Assembly (NCBI GenBank): GCA_030220185.1
Contig: JASPKZ010007549.1
Coordinates: 558,001 to 622,000 of the forward strand
Source: Diploptera punctata
Taxonomy: Eukaryota; Arthropoda; Insecta; Blattodea; Blaberidae
DNA length: 64,000 nucleotides
Reading direction: 5' to 3'
The position numbers and the translations under genes were made by a program. This document shows positions 43,966-54,254 of the stretch, piece by piece (position 1 is the stretch's first letter; each line of letters begins with the position of its first letter). Under the pieces are notes generated by a model that did no database searches, had not been told where the DNA came from, and worked only from the letters and a program-made list of their open reading frames with translations.

Positions 43966-44214
43966 TTATATCTATAGGCTATATGAAATATATACAATTT
44001 ATATTTCATGGAATTGCTTTTAACAGTATCCAATTTTTTAAATTGGATAAATAGTATTTCAAACAATTAATGAAATAAAATTTATATTTCATGGAATTGC
44101 TTTCAACAGTATCAATTTTTTTAATTTGATAAATAGCATTTCAAACAATTTAATTAATTAATAATTTAATAAAAATTATAATAAAAAGTAACATTGTGTT
44201 TTCTTTAAAATGTT

Positions 44215-44475
44215 AAGAATCCTAACGTCTTGCCTCATGAATTGTTGTTCTTGAGAACTTTTCAATTTGGAACTGTTGCAGGAAATATCACTACAACGTT
44301 AAATTTAAAATAAAATTCTTTCCATCTCACCCCATATCCTGTCTCCTAATGGAAAGAATTTTTTACAAATGTTTCAATATGTTTTCATTTTATCGTCAGC
44401 TCATGATTGAAAAAGCTGATATGAAGACATATTGAAACATGTTCTGAAAAACTCAATTCATGAAGTAAGATGAAT
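44215..44475. repeat. Short PLE-like palindrome
   Basis: Terminus caggaaatatcactacaacg. The inverted blocks acaaatgtttcaatatgttt and agacatattgaaacatgtt surround tttatcgtcagctcatg, as in other PLE tails. Confidence 0.5.
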
Positions 44476-45539
44476 AAATATATAATAAATTACTTATGGC
44501 TTCACAGTTTGATTCCTATTTTATAACGTAGCATTCCTTTCCTATTTTATGTAGCACAATTTTTTTTGTAGATTTTTTCAGCATTTTTGAAGATTAGTGT
44601 ATAAAAATTTCACTGCAGAATGTGCAGAGCAAAACCTGTACCAGACTAACATGGGCCTATTGTGTCCAATACTTGGTTTTGTTCAGATATTTGTAATATT
44701 CTGGAGCAATATTTATAACCCGCGTGTAGGATGGTTAGGTTAGGTTAAGTATAATGGGTGCACAAATTCTGAACAACACCATTGCTAATCTCTTCTTGCA
44801 AACTCAAAAAATAATTTCTATTTTAAACATTTTTTGTAGAGTTTTTGAGGTTATTTATAAACTTGAGCATTACCAATTCATATTGTTAGAATTTATGTAA
44901 CATGGGTAATTGTGCTTTAAAGTTTTAATTTGAATTACATGTAAAATGATTCAAAATTTAAGATATATTATTCAAAATTATGGTCAATTTAACAACATTG
45001 CTGTTACAACAATGCAATGAAAATCTAAATTTTGTATCAACTGCATGACTGGATTTGAATTGCTGCAAAATAGAATCAAAATGGAGTGAGTTAAATTTCT
45101 TGATTAGAAATTTTTATAAATATATTAATTTTAAATGTAAATTATAATGAATAAAAATATAATTATATGTAAATTTCAATCTAACTTATAGATTCTTTTT
45201 GATTGTAATAATTCATTTTAAATTTGTAATAATTAAATTAAGATGCAGGGACTAAAATATAATAAACATTAATTTAAAAATATAGTAACAATTTTAAATA
45301 TTTTATAATAGTTTTTATACTTTATAGTTAATGATATAGTTATATAATATATAGTTAATATAGTTTTTTGATAGTTACACTGTCAAGTAATTGTAGATTC
45401 AATATAAAATATTGAATCACAGTTTTAGCTGCAAAATAAAGATTCTAGGTCGAGGATTGTAAGACCAGACTTGGCATTTTGTTTATGGTAAAACTGTAGA
45501 CAAGATAAATATGGAGATTCAGTCAAGCAGTTTGGATGC
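44476..45539. other. No recognisable feature
   Basis: Strongly AT-rich; short direct repeats only. A ggttaggttaggttaagt run at about 44730 is noted but too short to be telomeric. Confidence 0.4.
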
Positions 45540-45544
45540 ACTGG

Positions 45545-45720
45545 TACAGGTGTTGCAATGCAGTCTGCAGTAAGCAAGCAGCGTTACTGCCAGACCATGT
45601 TCAGTGTCCCAATAAGGTTAGGGTTGGTGGTAACGCTGTTTGAGCAGCAGAGCCCTGTGAGGCACCTCGCTTAAGGCGAGTTGCTGCTACCTTGATGAAT
45701 TGGCAACCTGTGGCACTTTC
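45545..45720 (+). other. Candidate branched hairpin structure
   Basis: The outer pairing acaggt (45546)/acctgt (45707) encloses two hairpins. One is agcagcgttactgcca (45577-45592) with tggtggtaacgctgtt (45625-45640). The other is the perfect cctcgc-ttaa-ggcgag (about 45664-45679). Coding or tRNA function is not evident. Confidence 0.4.
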
Positions 45721-46129
45721 ATCGCCGAAGTAAATTTCACAACATTTTAACATTAGATATTGCATTTCAAATAATGAATAATTAAAGTGGAAATGCCAAT
45801 AATAATGACAAATATTAAGTGGATTTAAGATTATTAAACAATTATAGGTTATTATAAATTTCAATAAAACTTAATTCAATGTGTACAGTAGCTTTGATTT
45901 AAATGTTTGATTTATTTAAAAATAGCTTTGATTTAAATATTTGACAACTTTAAATATATTTAGAGATTTTCATTTAAACAATTTTTTAATATTGTAAGTA
46001 AATTCAAGAAAATTTCACGAAAGGCTATGGAAGGTTGCCTATTCTTTCCATTAGTTTTGCATTTTTTGTACCCCTTTTTTTAGGAACTTTTCAGGATTCT
46101 TCTTTCTTCAGCTGCTTTTTTTAATTAGA

Positions 46130-46760
46130 TATTCGAAGCCTATTTTCGGCCGTTGTTTGTTAGGCAATTAGAGATTTTTTAACCTTTGCGGAATTGAAAC
46201 GTCCAGCATTGATTGCATAAATTTTTGGACAGCCGTTTGATTGCTGTCTGTTTACATTTAAGTCTGTAAATAGAGATGGTTGATTTAAAACGAGACGTTT
46301 CATTATTCTACGATGTTTGGTGCCTTTAAAGGCATTTGGAGATTTACGTTAACAGAATTACACAACTAGGATTGATTGCAAGAAATTTTGGGCAGCAAAT
46401 GTGTTATTGATTGCTGTCTGTATTTTCCTCCAAGAATGGAGGATAAAGAATTCAAGTACGACGTTTAAGAGACCTAAGCCCTTAAGGGCTTGTCTGTTAG
46501 GCATTTAGAGATTTTTTAATGGAATTAAATAGCTAGGGCTGTATGCGAAAATGTTAATTTTTGGACTACATTTATTGCTGTTAAGTTACAGCCTTGAATG
46601 CTGTCTAATTTAATTTCCATCCTCGCATTCAACTCCTGGAACAAGGAGGTTGTTTGTTAATACAATGTTTAATGATCAGCCAGCATTTAATACTGTTTTT
46701 AAGTCTTGACTGCTGTTTTTAAACGTTGTCTTTGCATTCAGCCTCCAGGATATACATTAC
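46130..46760. repeat. Diverged tandem units with short palindromes
   Basis: Three units repeat the themes ggcatttagagatttttta and gattgctgtctgt. Each starts near a G/C palindrome: gcctattttcggc (46138), gcctttaaaggc (46322) and gcccttaagggc (46478). tcctccaagaatggagga lies nearby. Confidence 0.6.
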
Positions 46761-46856
46761 ACACAAATTAGAGAATGAATCTGCATTGAATTTATGTTTA
46801 TAATTATAAATATTAGAATGATTTAGGCAGAGTTTTAAAATGTCAAAATGACACAA

Positions 46857-46932
46857 CTACTTATTTCTGCTAAGTAGCTGCACAGTGCCTTCAGCACATC
46901 CCATCCCCACAGCAAACAGTAGAAATAAGTAG
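46857..46932 (+). other. Hairpin H1 of the 46.8-49.0-kb array
   Basis: A 15-bp outer stem, ctacttatttctgct/agtagaaataagtag (46857-46871, 46918-46932), with one G-T pair. Inner stem gtgc-cttca-gcac at 46885-46897. Between them lies gctg/cagc. Confidence 0.6.
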
Positions 46933-47260
46933 AGTATTTATAATTTTTTTTTTAGGTTAGGGAAGATGAGTTTTGGAGACGGGAGCCACGTTTGGTGGTG
47001 AACGGTCTCGCACTCTTCTTCACTGCACTAATAAATATTTTTTCTTTCAGCGTTACTGATTGTTTACTCATAGGTTTAAGGTTTAAGAAAATTAGGGTCA
47101 AATTGCAGAAAAAATAATTTGGCAATGTATAATGTCAAGAGTTTGTGACATTGAATATTGTCATCATTTTTTGCATTTGGCTCATAAACTACATGTTTAT
47201 TAGTCTAAAAGAATAAGGGAATGATGTAAATAATGAACAAGTTAGGGTGTAAAAGTGACA

Positions 47261-47341
47261 GAACCACTTATTTCTGCTGAGTAGCAGAGCACCTTCAGTG
47301 CATCCCACCCTCCTGTGAAACGTAGAAATAAGAGGTGGTTC
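47261..47341 (+). other. Hairpin H2
   Basis: Outer stem gaaccac-ttatttct with agaaataa-gag-gtggttc. Inner stem gcac-cttca-gtgc at 47289-47301, i.e. two swapped base pairs relative to H1. Confidence 0.6.
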
Positions 47342-47441
47342 ACTTATTTATTGGCAACTTTTTTTGTTAGGGAAGTAGAGTTTTGGAGATGGGAGCCATG
47401 TTCGATGGTGAACAATCTGTATTCTACTTGATTTTACTAAT

Positions 47442-47692
47442 CAATTCTATGGTGTGCGATGTAATGGATTTAAATAAAGCAATCAAACTTTATAGGAGAA
47501 GCAAAATAAACTTTAAGGTGATGTCTAAAAAAGTAAGTTCGTCTAGATATTGTTTTGCAATATAAAATGTTCTAAAACACACAATATCTAGTTGAACATA
47601 TTTTTTTATAGATCACATTGAAGTTTATTTTGCTTGTCCTGAAAAGTTCGGTTTCTTGATTTAAGTCCATTATGCCATGCACGATAGAATTT
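47442..47692. repeat. Long inverted repeat, arms about 120 bp
   Basis: Arms 47442-47560 and 47573-47692 centred at about 47566. Innermost stem ctagatattg/caatatctag. Both arms are open on their own outward-facing strands and give similar peptides (KINFKVMSKK and KINFNVIYKK; DVMDLN and GIMDLN). The duplicate is at 48100-48355. Confidence 0.7.
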
Positions 47693-47910
47693 TCTTTTTC
47701 AGCAAAACTAATTGTTTGCTTGTATGTTTCAGATTTTTTCATGTTTGAAATGTCAAGAAAATTCATACAATATCAGTCATCTGATATTGTATTTTATCAC
47801 TTGAAGAATAACAGCGATGTACAAAAAATATTTAAAATTAAATGTTTTATTGATCATGAATTTTAAAATCTTAGCTCGGTAATGAAAAGGAGTTACGAAA
47901 CAAGGTGACA

Positions 47911-47995
47911 GAATCACTTATTTCTGCAGAGTAGCAACAACGCACCTTCAGTGCATCCCTTCTTCCCTGTGAAATGTAGAAATAAGAGATGGTTC
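47911..47995 (+). other. Hairpin H3
   Basis: Outer stem ttatttctgc/gtagaaataa with looser gaatc/ggttc ends. Inner stem gcac-cttca-gtgc at 47942-47954. Tandem partner of H2, 650 bp downstream. Confidence 0.6.
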
Positions 47996-48099
47996 ACTTA
48001 TGTATTAGGAACATTTTTTTGCGTTGGGGGAGTAGAGTATTGGAGATGGAAGCCATGTTTAGTGGTGAGCAATCTCGTACTCTACTTGATTCTACTAAT

Positions 48100-48355
48100 C
48101 AATTCTATGGTGTGCGACGTAATGGATTTAAATAAAATAATCAAACTTTTCAGGACAAGCAAAATGAACTTGAAGGTGATTTCTAAAAAAAAAGTATGTT
48201 TGTCTAGATATTGTGTGTTTTGTAATATAAAACATTCTAAAATGCAGAATATCTAGTTGAACATACTTTTTTTTGTAGATCCTGAAGTTTATTTTGCTTG
48301 TCATGAAAAGTTTGGGTTCTTGATTTAAGTCCATTATGCCATGCATGATAGAATT
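48100..48355. repeat. Long inverted repeat, second copy
   Basis: Arms 48100-48220 and 48228-48355 duplicate 47442-47692. The inner stem here is gtatgtt...ctagatatt with aatatctag...aacatac. Confidence 0.7.
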
Positions 48356-48580
48356 TTCCTTTTCAGCAAAACTAATCGTTTGCTTGTTTGTTTCAGGTTT
48401 TGGCAAGAAAATTACCTATATCATTATAGGGATATTATAAAAAATAATGATGGAATTTTCTTTTTCAGGAAAACTAATTGTTTGCTTGTTTGTTTGTTTC
48501 AGGTTTTGGCAAGTAAATTCTCTGTATCAATGTAGGGATATTATAAAGAATAATGTTGGTAAGGCTTAAAATAACAAGGT

Positions 48581-48663
48581 GACCACCACTTATGTCTGCT
48601 GAGTAGCAACTCAGCGCCTTCAGCGCATCCCACCCCCTGCAAAAAGTAGATGTAACTGGTGGT
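48581..48663 (+). other. Hairpin H4
   Basis: Outer stem accacca...ttatgtctgct with agtagatgtaa...tggtggt, where the changes leave G-T pairs. Inner stem gcgc-cttca-gcgc at 48614-48626, a third pairing combination. Confidence 0.6.
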
Positions 48664-48766
48664 AAACTTGTTAGGAGAGATGAATTTGTAGACAGGAACT
48701 GCTTTCGGTGACGTACTGTTACGAGATCAAACTTGGTCATGTTCTTGAAGCAAGTTGATGGAATAC

Positions 48767-48842
48767 ACCACTTTTTCTACTCCTGACAAGATGGTGCCTT
48801 CAGCACACTCCCCACATTCTAGTCGAGAGTAGAAACATTGGT
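48767..48842 (+). other. Hairpin H5
   Basis: Outer stem tttctactc/gagtagaaa with acca/tggt ends. Inner stem gtgc-cttca-gcac at 48794-48806. Outer bases differ from H1-H4 but still pair. Confidence 0.55.
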
Positions 48843-48908
48843 AATCGTAATTGATTTTAGATCACTTTCCTTGTTTTTTTCTAATTGTGAATTATGGATA
48901 ACAGAACA

Positions 48909-49015
48909 GGTGCCACAGAGAGGCAAACCATGTCACTGCTGAGGTAAATGGTCTCTTATTCATGGTTCACTGCACGCCCCCCTCCTGCTCTGTGCCTCAC
49001 CGTGGCGAGGGGGTG
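48909..49015 (+). other. Hairpin H6 (diverged)
   Basis: cacagag (48914-48920)/ctctgtg (48988-48994), with inner aaccatg (48926-48932)/catggtt (48961-48967), in an unusually GC-rich stretch. It lacks the CTTCA mini-hairpin. Confidence 0.45.
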
Positions 49016-49081
49016 AAACAAATAATGCCACAATTCTCATTTAGGTCTAATATATTTTCTACATGAAATAAGATTAAAGAC

Positions 49082-49243
49082 AATTTTATTATTAATTTAA
49101 CACTTCTACAACGTATATAAGAGGAAAAATTTGCATCTAGATCGCAACTTGCCTTGGTAGCTCAGTTGGTAGAGCACTTGGCCCGGAAAGCCAAGGGTCC
49201 TGGGTTCGAGTCTCGGTCTAGGCAAACATTTTTCTCTTCAAAT
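49082..49243 (+). mobile_element. SINE-S copy with 14-bp TSD and inverted left tail
   Basis: Flanked by ataagattaaagac at 49068-49081 and 49244-49257. The left 25 bp (ttttattattaatttaacac) is the inverted SINE-S tail. The rest is a plus copy with tRNA-like core (agctcagttggtagagcact, GGA anticodon) cut at ttctcttcaaat. Confidence 0.88.
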
Positions 49244-49394
49244 ATAAGATTAAAGACTTGATTGTTGAAGCACTCTGTTTACAGAAGAAGCTCCTTATTC
49301 AACGGGAATATGTTCTGCAAATGGAATGGTTTGGGTAAATAGGGGATGCGTTCCAAGGTTACAAAATAAAAATAAACATTAAAAGTAAAGTGAT

Positions 49395-49683
49395 CCCACA
49401 ACAGGCCTCAGGAGGCCCTTGGGGTAGTAGGAGGTTAAGGCTCCCACTTTTTCTAGACAATCAGCACTTTATGTCAGCTGGGTTGTCAGCCCTGCGTGAC
49501 GGCCGCCTTTACCCCCAGAACAAGCGTCTGGTACTCATTTCCATTAGAGGCTGAGTCGACCCCAGGGTCATAGTGCCCGCCAGAGGGTTTGGGTCAGTTT
49601 AAAAATCCTGACCCCAACGGGACTTGAACCCTCGACCCTCCGGCTTGTAGCTCAGTGCCTTAACCACTATGCTACGGCGTGCC
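49395..49683 (-). mobile_element. SINE-E full copy
   Basis: On minus: head cacgccgtagcatagtggtt, B-box gagggttcaagtcccg, body with gtaccagacgcttgttctgg and aacccagctgacataaagtg, end ggcctcctgaggcctgttgt. Second (split) copy at 23690-24672. Confidence 0.85.
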
Positions 49684-49689
49684 CAAAAA

Positions 49690-50307
49690 AAAAAACATCA
49701 AAATAAAATCAATTAATGAGAATTTTTTTAACAATTTTTCTTTTACTCGAGGTTATAAATTGACAACAAAGCAGAAAAGATGTTATTCAATCAAAATTAT
49801 TGCAATGAATGAAAAGTTGAAACAATAAAACACGAATCATGGCAAAGGCAGCATTTATCAGTGGACATAGTGGCATGTGAAATACAGCGGCGGTGGCTTT
49901 TAATGAACTTTAGATGGTGACAATTAGGTTTTTTTATTTTGATATTAATTTGTTCATTCTATTTGAATCACTCTTCATAAAAACCACCTTGACACGTGCC
50001 TGCAGTAAAAAAGTTGTCGGTGCATTAATAAAAGAATTTGATCCTTCTAATATATAGACTGGATCTGTAAATAAATTTTAGCCGCAGATACAGGAACTGT
50101 CACAATTTTTAACCCATGAATAAGGAGCTTTTACTGTATTTTCATTCAATATTTGAATAAAATTGTAAGAAATGTCATGGGAAATATTTGTTGAAAGAAT
50201 AAATCTGTTCTCCATTCATCCAGAATTCAAATACAGAGAGATTATAGAAAGTAAACTCCAAGTAGCATCGATAGATTTAAAATCTATGAAAACTTGTCAT
50301 TTTAATA
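49690..50307. other. No recognisable feature
   Basis: AT-rich sequence between the SINE and the mariner. The 67-codon frame across 50172-50375 runs into the transposon and has no known domain. Confidence 0.4.
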
Positions 50308-50309
50308 TA

Positions 50310-50992
50310 CAGCATGATTATAAAGTCCCAGTACATTTTGTGGATAACATAGCGCAAATAAAACAAAAATTATAAGGTAGTTTCTACTATCAAGTTAGTG
50401 TTCAACATAACCTCCATCAATCTCAAAACATGTTTCCCAATGATGCACCGTTGCGTCGCCTGGAAAACATGCACCAACATATCCTCTGTAATCATTTCAT
50501 TCGCTTGGCGTGTGCGTTCTTTCAGCACTTGCAGATTACGAAACTTGGTTCTGTACACCTGTTGCTTGATGAACCCCCAAGCAAAAAAGTCCAGGGGTGC
50601 GAGGTCTGGCGAACGAGGTGCCCAGATATGAGGAGATGCCCTTCCAATCCATCTGTTGGGAATCCACAGGTGTTGGGAAACCTGTCATTGAGATACTCGC
50701 GTATAGCCAGAGCAAAGTGTGGTGGTGCTCCATCTTGTTGCAACACACTGTATCAATGATACCATCTTGCTGTAACTGTGGCTGTAAGAAAAGTTGTAAC
50801 ATATCAAGATACACGTCTCCCGTGAGGGTTTCCTTTGGAATCTAACTTCTTTGTACGACTGGCCTCTTAAACGCGCAGCAGCAATCTCTATCCGTTCTTC
50901 AATGGTGAACATATTTGTATCTTTCGAATGGCTGTAACAGAAATACGATATGTGATTTCTTTAAAATGTACTGGGACTTTATAATCACACTG
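50310..50992 (-). mobile_element. Mariner-like element, internally deleted
   Basis: TIRs start cagcatgattataaagtccc (left) and mirror at 50960-50992 (tactgggactttataatcac). They are flanked by TA at 50308-50309 and 50993-50994. The minus-strand transposase keeps its N-terminus and its C-terminal catalytic half, with the middle missing. Confidence 0.88.
50370..50912 (-). pseudogene. Mariner-like transposase, decayed
   Basis: Starts MFTIEERIEIAAARLRGQ. A catalytic-region stretch across frames gives LQQDGAPPHFALAIREYLN, then a PxSPDLTxLDFxLxG-like block. It ends YRTKFRNLQVLKERTRQANE and ATQRCIIGKHVLRLMEV. Multiple frameshifts, so inactive. Confidence 0.82.
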
Positions 50993-51114
50993 TATATTTA
51001 TTAAATAAAACTTTCCTCATTAGAGGATTGCCTCAAGGACAAAGTGATAGACAATTAATTTTTGGAATTGATGAACTGATGAACTGGAATTAAGATTCAA
51101 GCAGTATTTGACTG

Positions 51115-51205
51115 AGGGTGTGCCATAGCATAGCTGGTTAAGGCAATAATGCTACAAGCTGGAAGATCAGGGTTTTATGAAATGAGTAGTGTGTGGGTCA
51201 CCGTT
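51115..51205 (+). repeat. SINE-D/E-type tRNA-like head
   Basis: gtgccatagcatagctggtt, then ctacaagctggaagatcagg. Matches the SINE-E head but breaks into LINE sequence at about 51205. Confidence 0.55.
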
Positions 51206-51595
51206 ACTGAAATTCTTCACGGTTTAGGCTTATTTACTAGCCTGTTCTGGCTCCAAATTGCTGCTGTTTCCATCTTTTCTTTGGTCTTCCCAAATTTCTT
51301 GTTGCTTGTGGTGAATAGTTATATGCTGCTTTAGGTATTCTATTGTCGTCCTTTTCAAGTGTTCTTTCTAGTTTGTTCTGTATTTCATTATTGTTTAATT
51401 CCTCTACTTTTAGTTGTCTTATTTGTATTGTTTTTTGTATAAACTTCGATATCCTGCTATTGTTCTGAGGAATTTCATTTCAGCTGCTTGTATTCTGGCA
51501 GATTGTTGTTGTCACTGTCAGTGTTTCATATCCATTAATAATAGACACTGACATTGTTTTGTATAATTTCAAGTTACTGAAGTTAAAGAATCAAA
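51205..51595 (-). pseudogene. LINE-2-type 3' end
   Basis: Inverted relative of 14630-15040 (ccaaattgctgctgtttcca). Minus-strand remnants include EMKFLRTIAGYRSLYKKQYK-like codons and a decayed LERTRKGRQ-type segment. Confidence 0.6.
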
Positions 51596-51604
51596 TAAAA
51601 CAAC

Positions 51605-51775
51605 CATAATCCTGAATAAAGAGGCCTCTAAGCAAAATTTACCAACTTAGGATCCATGGCTTGAAGTCTCTCCTGGAGGACTTGCTCCTAGAATTTTTCC
51701 ATTCTAAAGAAATCCATTGACCCTGGCCAGGGCTGAACCTGCGACTCTCGGGATTAGAGGCACTATTGAATCTAT
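51605..51775 (-). repeat. SINE-C partial copy
   Basis: gaggcctctaagcaaaattt, tctcctggaggacttgctcc and ccattgaccctggccagggc on plus, i.e. the inverted 5' two-thirds of SINE-C. Confidence 0.8.
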
Positions 51776-52009
51776 GGAAGGGATGTACAAGACTGAAGTG
51801 GTTCAATTTTAAGTGTCGGCGGAGAATTCCTAAACACATGTGAAAAACTTCAACATGGTTGTTAAAATAGTTGTTTATTGGGTTGTTTGTGTGCTGTGGA
51901 TCTTATTGAAAGAGTTTCTAAAATAATGGATCTTACTGAAAGTGTTTCTAAAATAAATTAACCAAATTTCTAATTTCTAACTTACAAAATGCAGAAATGT
52001 TGACATACT
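51776..52009. other. No recognisable feature
   Basis: Contains a short direct repeat (ggatcttattgaaagagttt and ggatcttactgaaagtgttt near 51899 and 51927). Nothing else. Confidence 0.4.
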
Positions 52010-52445
52010 TGTGGAACAATCAGGCGAACACAGAGGAACAAAGTAAGAAAGGATACACAGCTAAGATTTTACTCAACAATGGCACTACCAGTGGCGATGT
52101 ATGGAAGCGAGACCTGGGTCCTGAAGGAAAAAGAAAAAAAGTAAAATTCAGGCAGCGGAAATGAGATTCCTACGGGCTGTGAAAGGTTGTACAAGAGAAG
52201 AACATATTAGAAATGAGAATATTAGAGAGGAACTAAAAGTACAACCACTTCTTCAAAAAATAGAACACAGGAACAATTGGATAGAATATCTGCAAAGAAT
52301 GACTAAGGATAGAATACAAAAGATGGCACTAATGTATAATCCTGTAGGATGAAGATTGGTAGGAAGACCAAGAAAGGGCTGGGCTGAACAGATGTGAGAT
52401 CAGAACAGACAAAGACCCAATTTGTGAAGAATGATGATGAATTTC
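52010..52445 (+). pseudogene. LINE-2 3' end
   Basis: Plus-strand MRFLRAVKGCTREEHIRNEN, HRNNWIEYLQRMTKDRIQK, then GRPRKGWAEQM, ending in gaagaatgatgatgaat. Upstream a decayed LPVAMYGSETWVLKE-like segment. Confidence 0.78.
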
Positions 52446-52659
52446 TAACTTGAATCGTCAGATGACTGAAGGGAAGTCAACATATGTTTGCACATTTGTT
52501 CTATAAAGGAATGCATCCAGTTTACACTCTGTGGTTGTTCTTACTGGGTAGCAGATGACAGTACATGTAGCATTCATTTTACCTTAGTTCATAGCTGAAC
52601 TTCACTACTGTAATAACCTAATCTATCGTGTACGTACTTGGATAATTAAAACCTCTCTA
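52446..52659. other. No recognisable feature
   Basis: Unmatched short interval between the LINE and the mariner. Confidence 0.35.
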
Positions 52660-52809
52660 CAGGGTGTTGCAAAAAAACAGATAATGGAGATGAGGTGGTA
52701 TATTGTGATATGTTGATAATTTTTTAATCAATGTCCAGAAATGATGCGTTTTCACACTCTTCTCAAGAGTTCTGTTAGTTGGATTTCAAGACTCAATACT
52801 TGACAATAC

Positions 52810-53176
52810 GTCTAACGCTGTGGTCTCGAGGTAGCGTGCTGCCTTGTCAAGCAGCAGGCCCGGGTTCGATTCCCGGTCGGGCCAGTTTTTCTGGGTGAGG
52901 TTTTTATCGGGGTTTTTCCTCATCTGTAAGACAAATGTCAGGAAAACTTTAAGGCCCAAACGGTCATCGCAATCATCATTCATATTCATCTTAGATTAAG
53001 CTTAGGATTAGGGACTCTCCTGGCGCACCATCATCATCATCACCCGTCATATCATTGGGGCAATGTAACCCTGCCTTCCAGGCGCCACAACCTCAGAAGT
53101 GGGTTACAAGTATGCCATGCCAGGAGAGAAACCAGGAATGTCGAAAGACAAATCTGGGGCATTTGAAAAAAAAAAA
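52810..53176 (+). mobile_element. SINE-2 full-length copy with 12-bp TSD
   Basis: Flanked by acttgacaatac at 52798-52809 and 53177-53188. Head ctgtggtctcgaggtagcgt, B-box gggttcgattccc, SINE-1 body, then the alternative tail cttagattaagcttaggatt ... ccatgccaggagagaaacc and poly-A. Confidence 0.95.
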
Positions 53177-53343
53177 ACTTGACAATACTGTTACAGTCAG
53201 AAGTTTTCAAAATATCCAAGTCCCATTTCATTGCAGAGCTTACATCGGCTGTGTAGTGATTGGTGCACACATTCAAATATGTCTGGTCTCGTTTGAATTA
53301 TTTCTGTAGCAGCGTGGAATTAGGCTATAAGATCCATACATGA

Positions 53344-53577
53344 CTATACTGAAGTCTGGTAAACAGAATGTTTCATGTTTCCCAACAAAAGGTAGTCGAG
53401 AGGGTTAAGATCACGTGATCTCGGAGACCATGGGACTGGTCCCCCTCTGCCAATCCATCCCCTCATATTGGCATCGAAGTGAGCTGGAGCTCCATCGTGT
53501 TGCAGCCACATTCCGTTGCAAAGCCAGGTATCACAGGTTCCGTACCTGTGACGTGTTGTCAAGTAACGAGTCTTCAA
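53344..53577 (-). pseudogene. Mariner-like transposase catalytic fragment
   Basis: WLQHDGAPAHFDANMRGWI, then WSPRSRDLNPLDYLLLGNMK and SVYQTSV. Both Asp motifs (HDGAPAH, NPLDY) are present but a small deletion between them shortens the usual spacing, and the third catalytic region context is lost. Confidence 0.82.
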
Positions 53578-53700
53578 ATCCTTAGAACTAACACTGATCT
53601 TGAGACATCATTAACTAGTCACAGTGCGAAAACGCATCATTTCTGGACATCGGTACCTTATTAAAAATGATCAACATATCTCAATATACCACCTCACCTT

Positions 53701-54254
53701 GTCAGTGTATATGCATGTATAACTTAAGCAGTCAATAGTTCTATAGATCTCTGTATTTTCTGATAAAATGGTGAACAGATAATAGAATAAAAGTTCATTG
53801 AAATGTGGCATTGTTTGGCTAAACAGAGCATTTTGTTTCCACAAAAAAACTAGTGCAGACAACCTGATGATATGGAAACATGTAAAATGAAATGCAAATA
53901 TTTAAGATGCACCAGATTTGCCTGGCTTATTCAGTAAATCTTTGTTTTTTACCATAGGTGCTGTGTGCCAATTAAATCAGCTCTGATGCTTCTATCCATC
54001 ACCTGCCTGACGCTACACTTAGAGCACCTGCTGAGAATGCCAGCGATTCCTATAGAGGTGCCAATTGATTACCCGATAATTCTAAGGTGCAAACATAATT
54101 TTAAATATTAAATTTTTATTTGTAATTTAAATAACCCAGAAGTATGAAATATTTATATTGAATTGTCTCCATGTTTAATAGTTAGATATAAAATGTATTT
54201 GATGACATAAGCATATTTTTTAATTATTACTAGTTACTTCATTTATAATAATAT
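53701..54254. other. No recognisable feature
   Basis: AT-rich with a slightly GC-richer patch around 53960-54070; no domain, repeat or RNA recognised. Confidence 0.4.

Larger units (their letters stand above)
52660..53700 (-). mobile_element. Mariner-like element carrying a nested SINE-2
   Basis: Left end cagggtgttgcaaaaaaac after TA (52658-52659). The TIR-like arm 52692-52780 is matched inverted by about 53610-53695 (gatgcgttttcgcac on minus). The right outermost end is missing or diverged. Contains a transposase fragment, 53344-53577, and the SINE at 52810-53176. Confidence 0.75.

Noticed and set aside
44725..44745. ggttaggttaggttaagt, two to three TTAGG-like units
   Set aside because: Far too short for a telomeric or interstitial telomere array; expected by chance in AT-rich insect DNA.
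46857..48842. Naming the hairpins as microRNA precursors
   Set aside because: The loops are long and no arm matches a microRNA I recognise; without small-RNA data I keep them as structured hairpins only.
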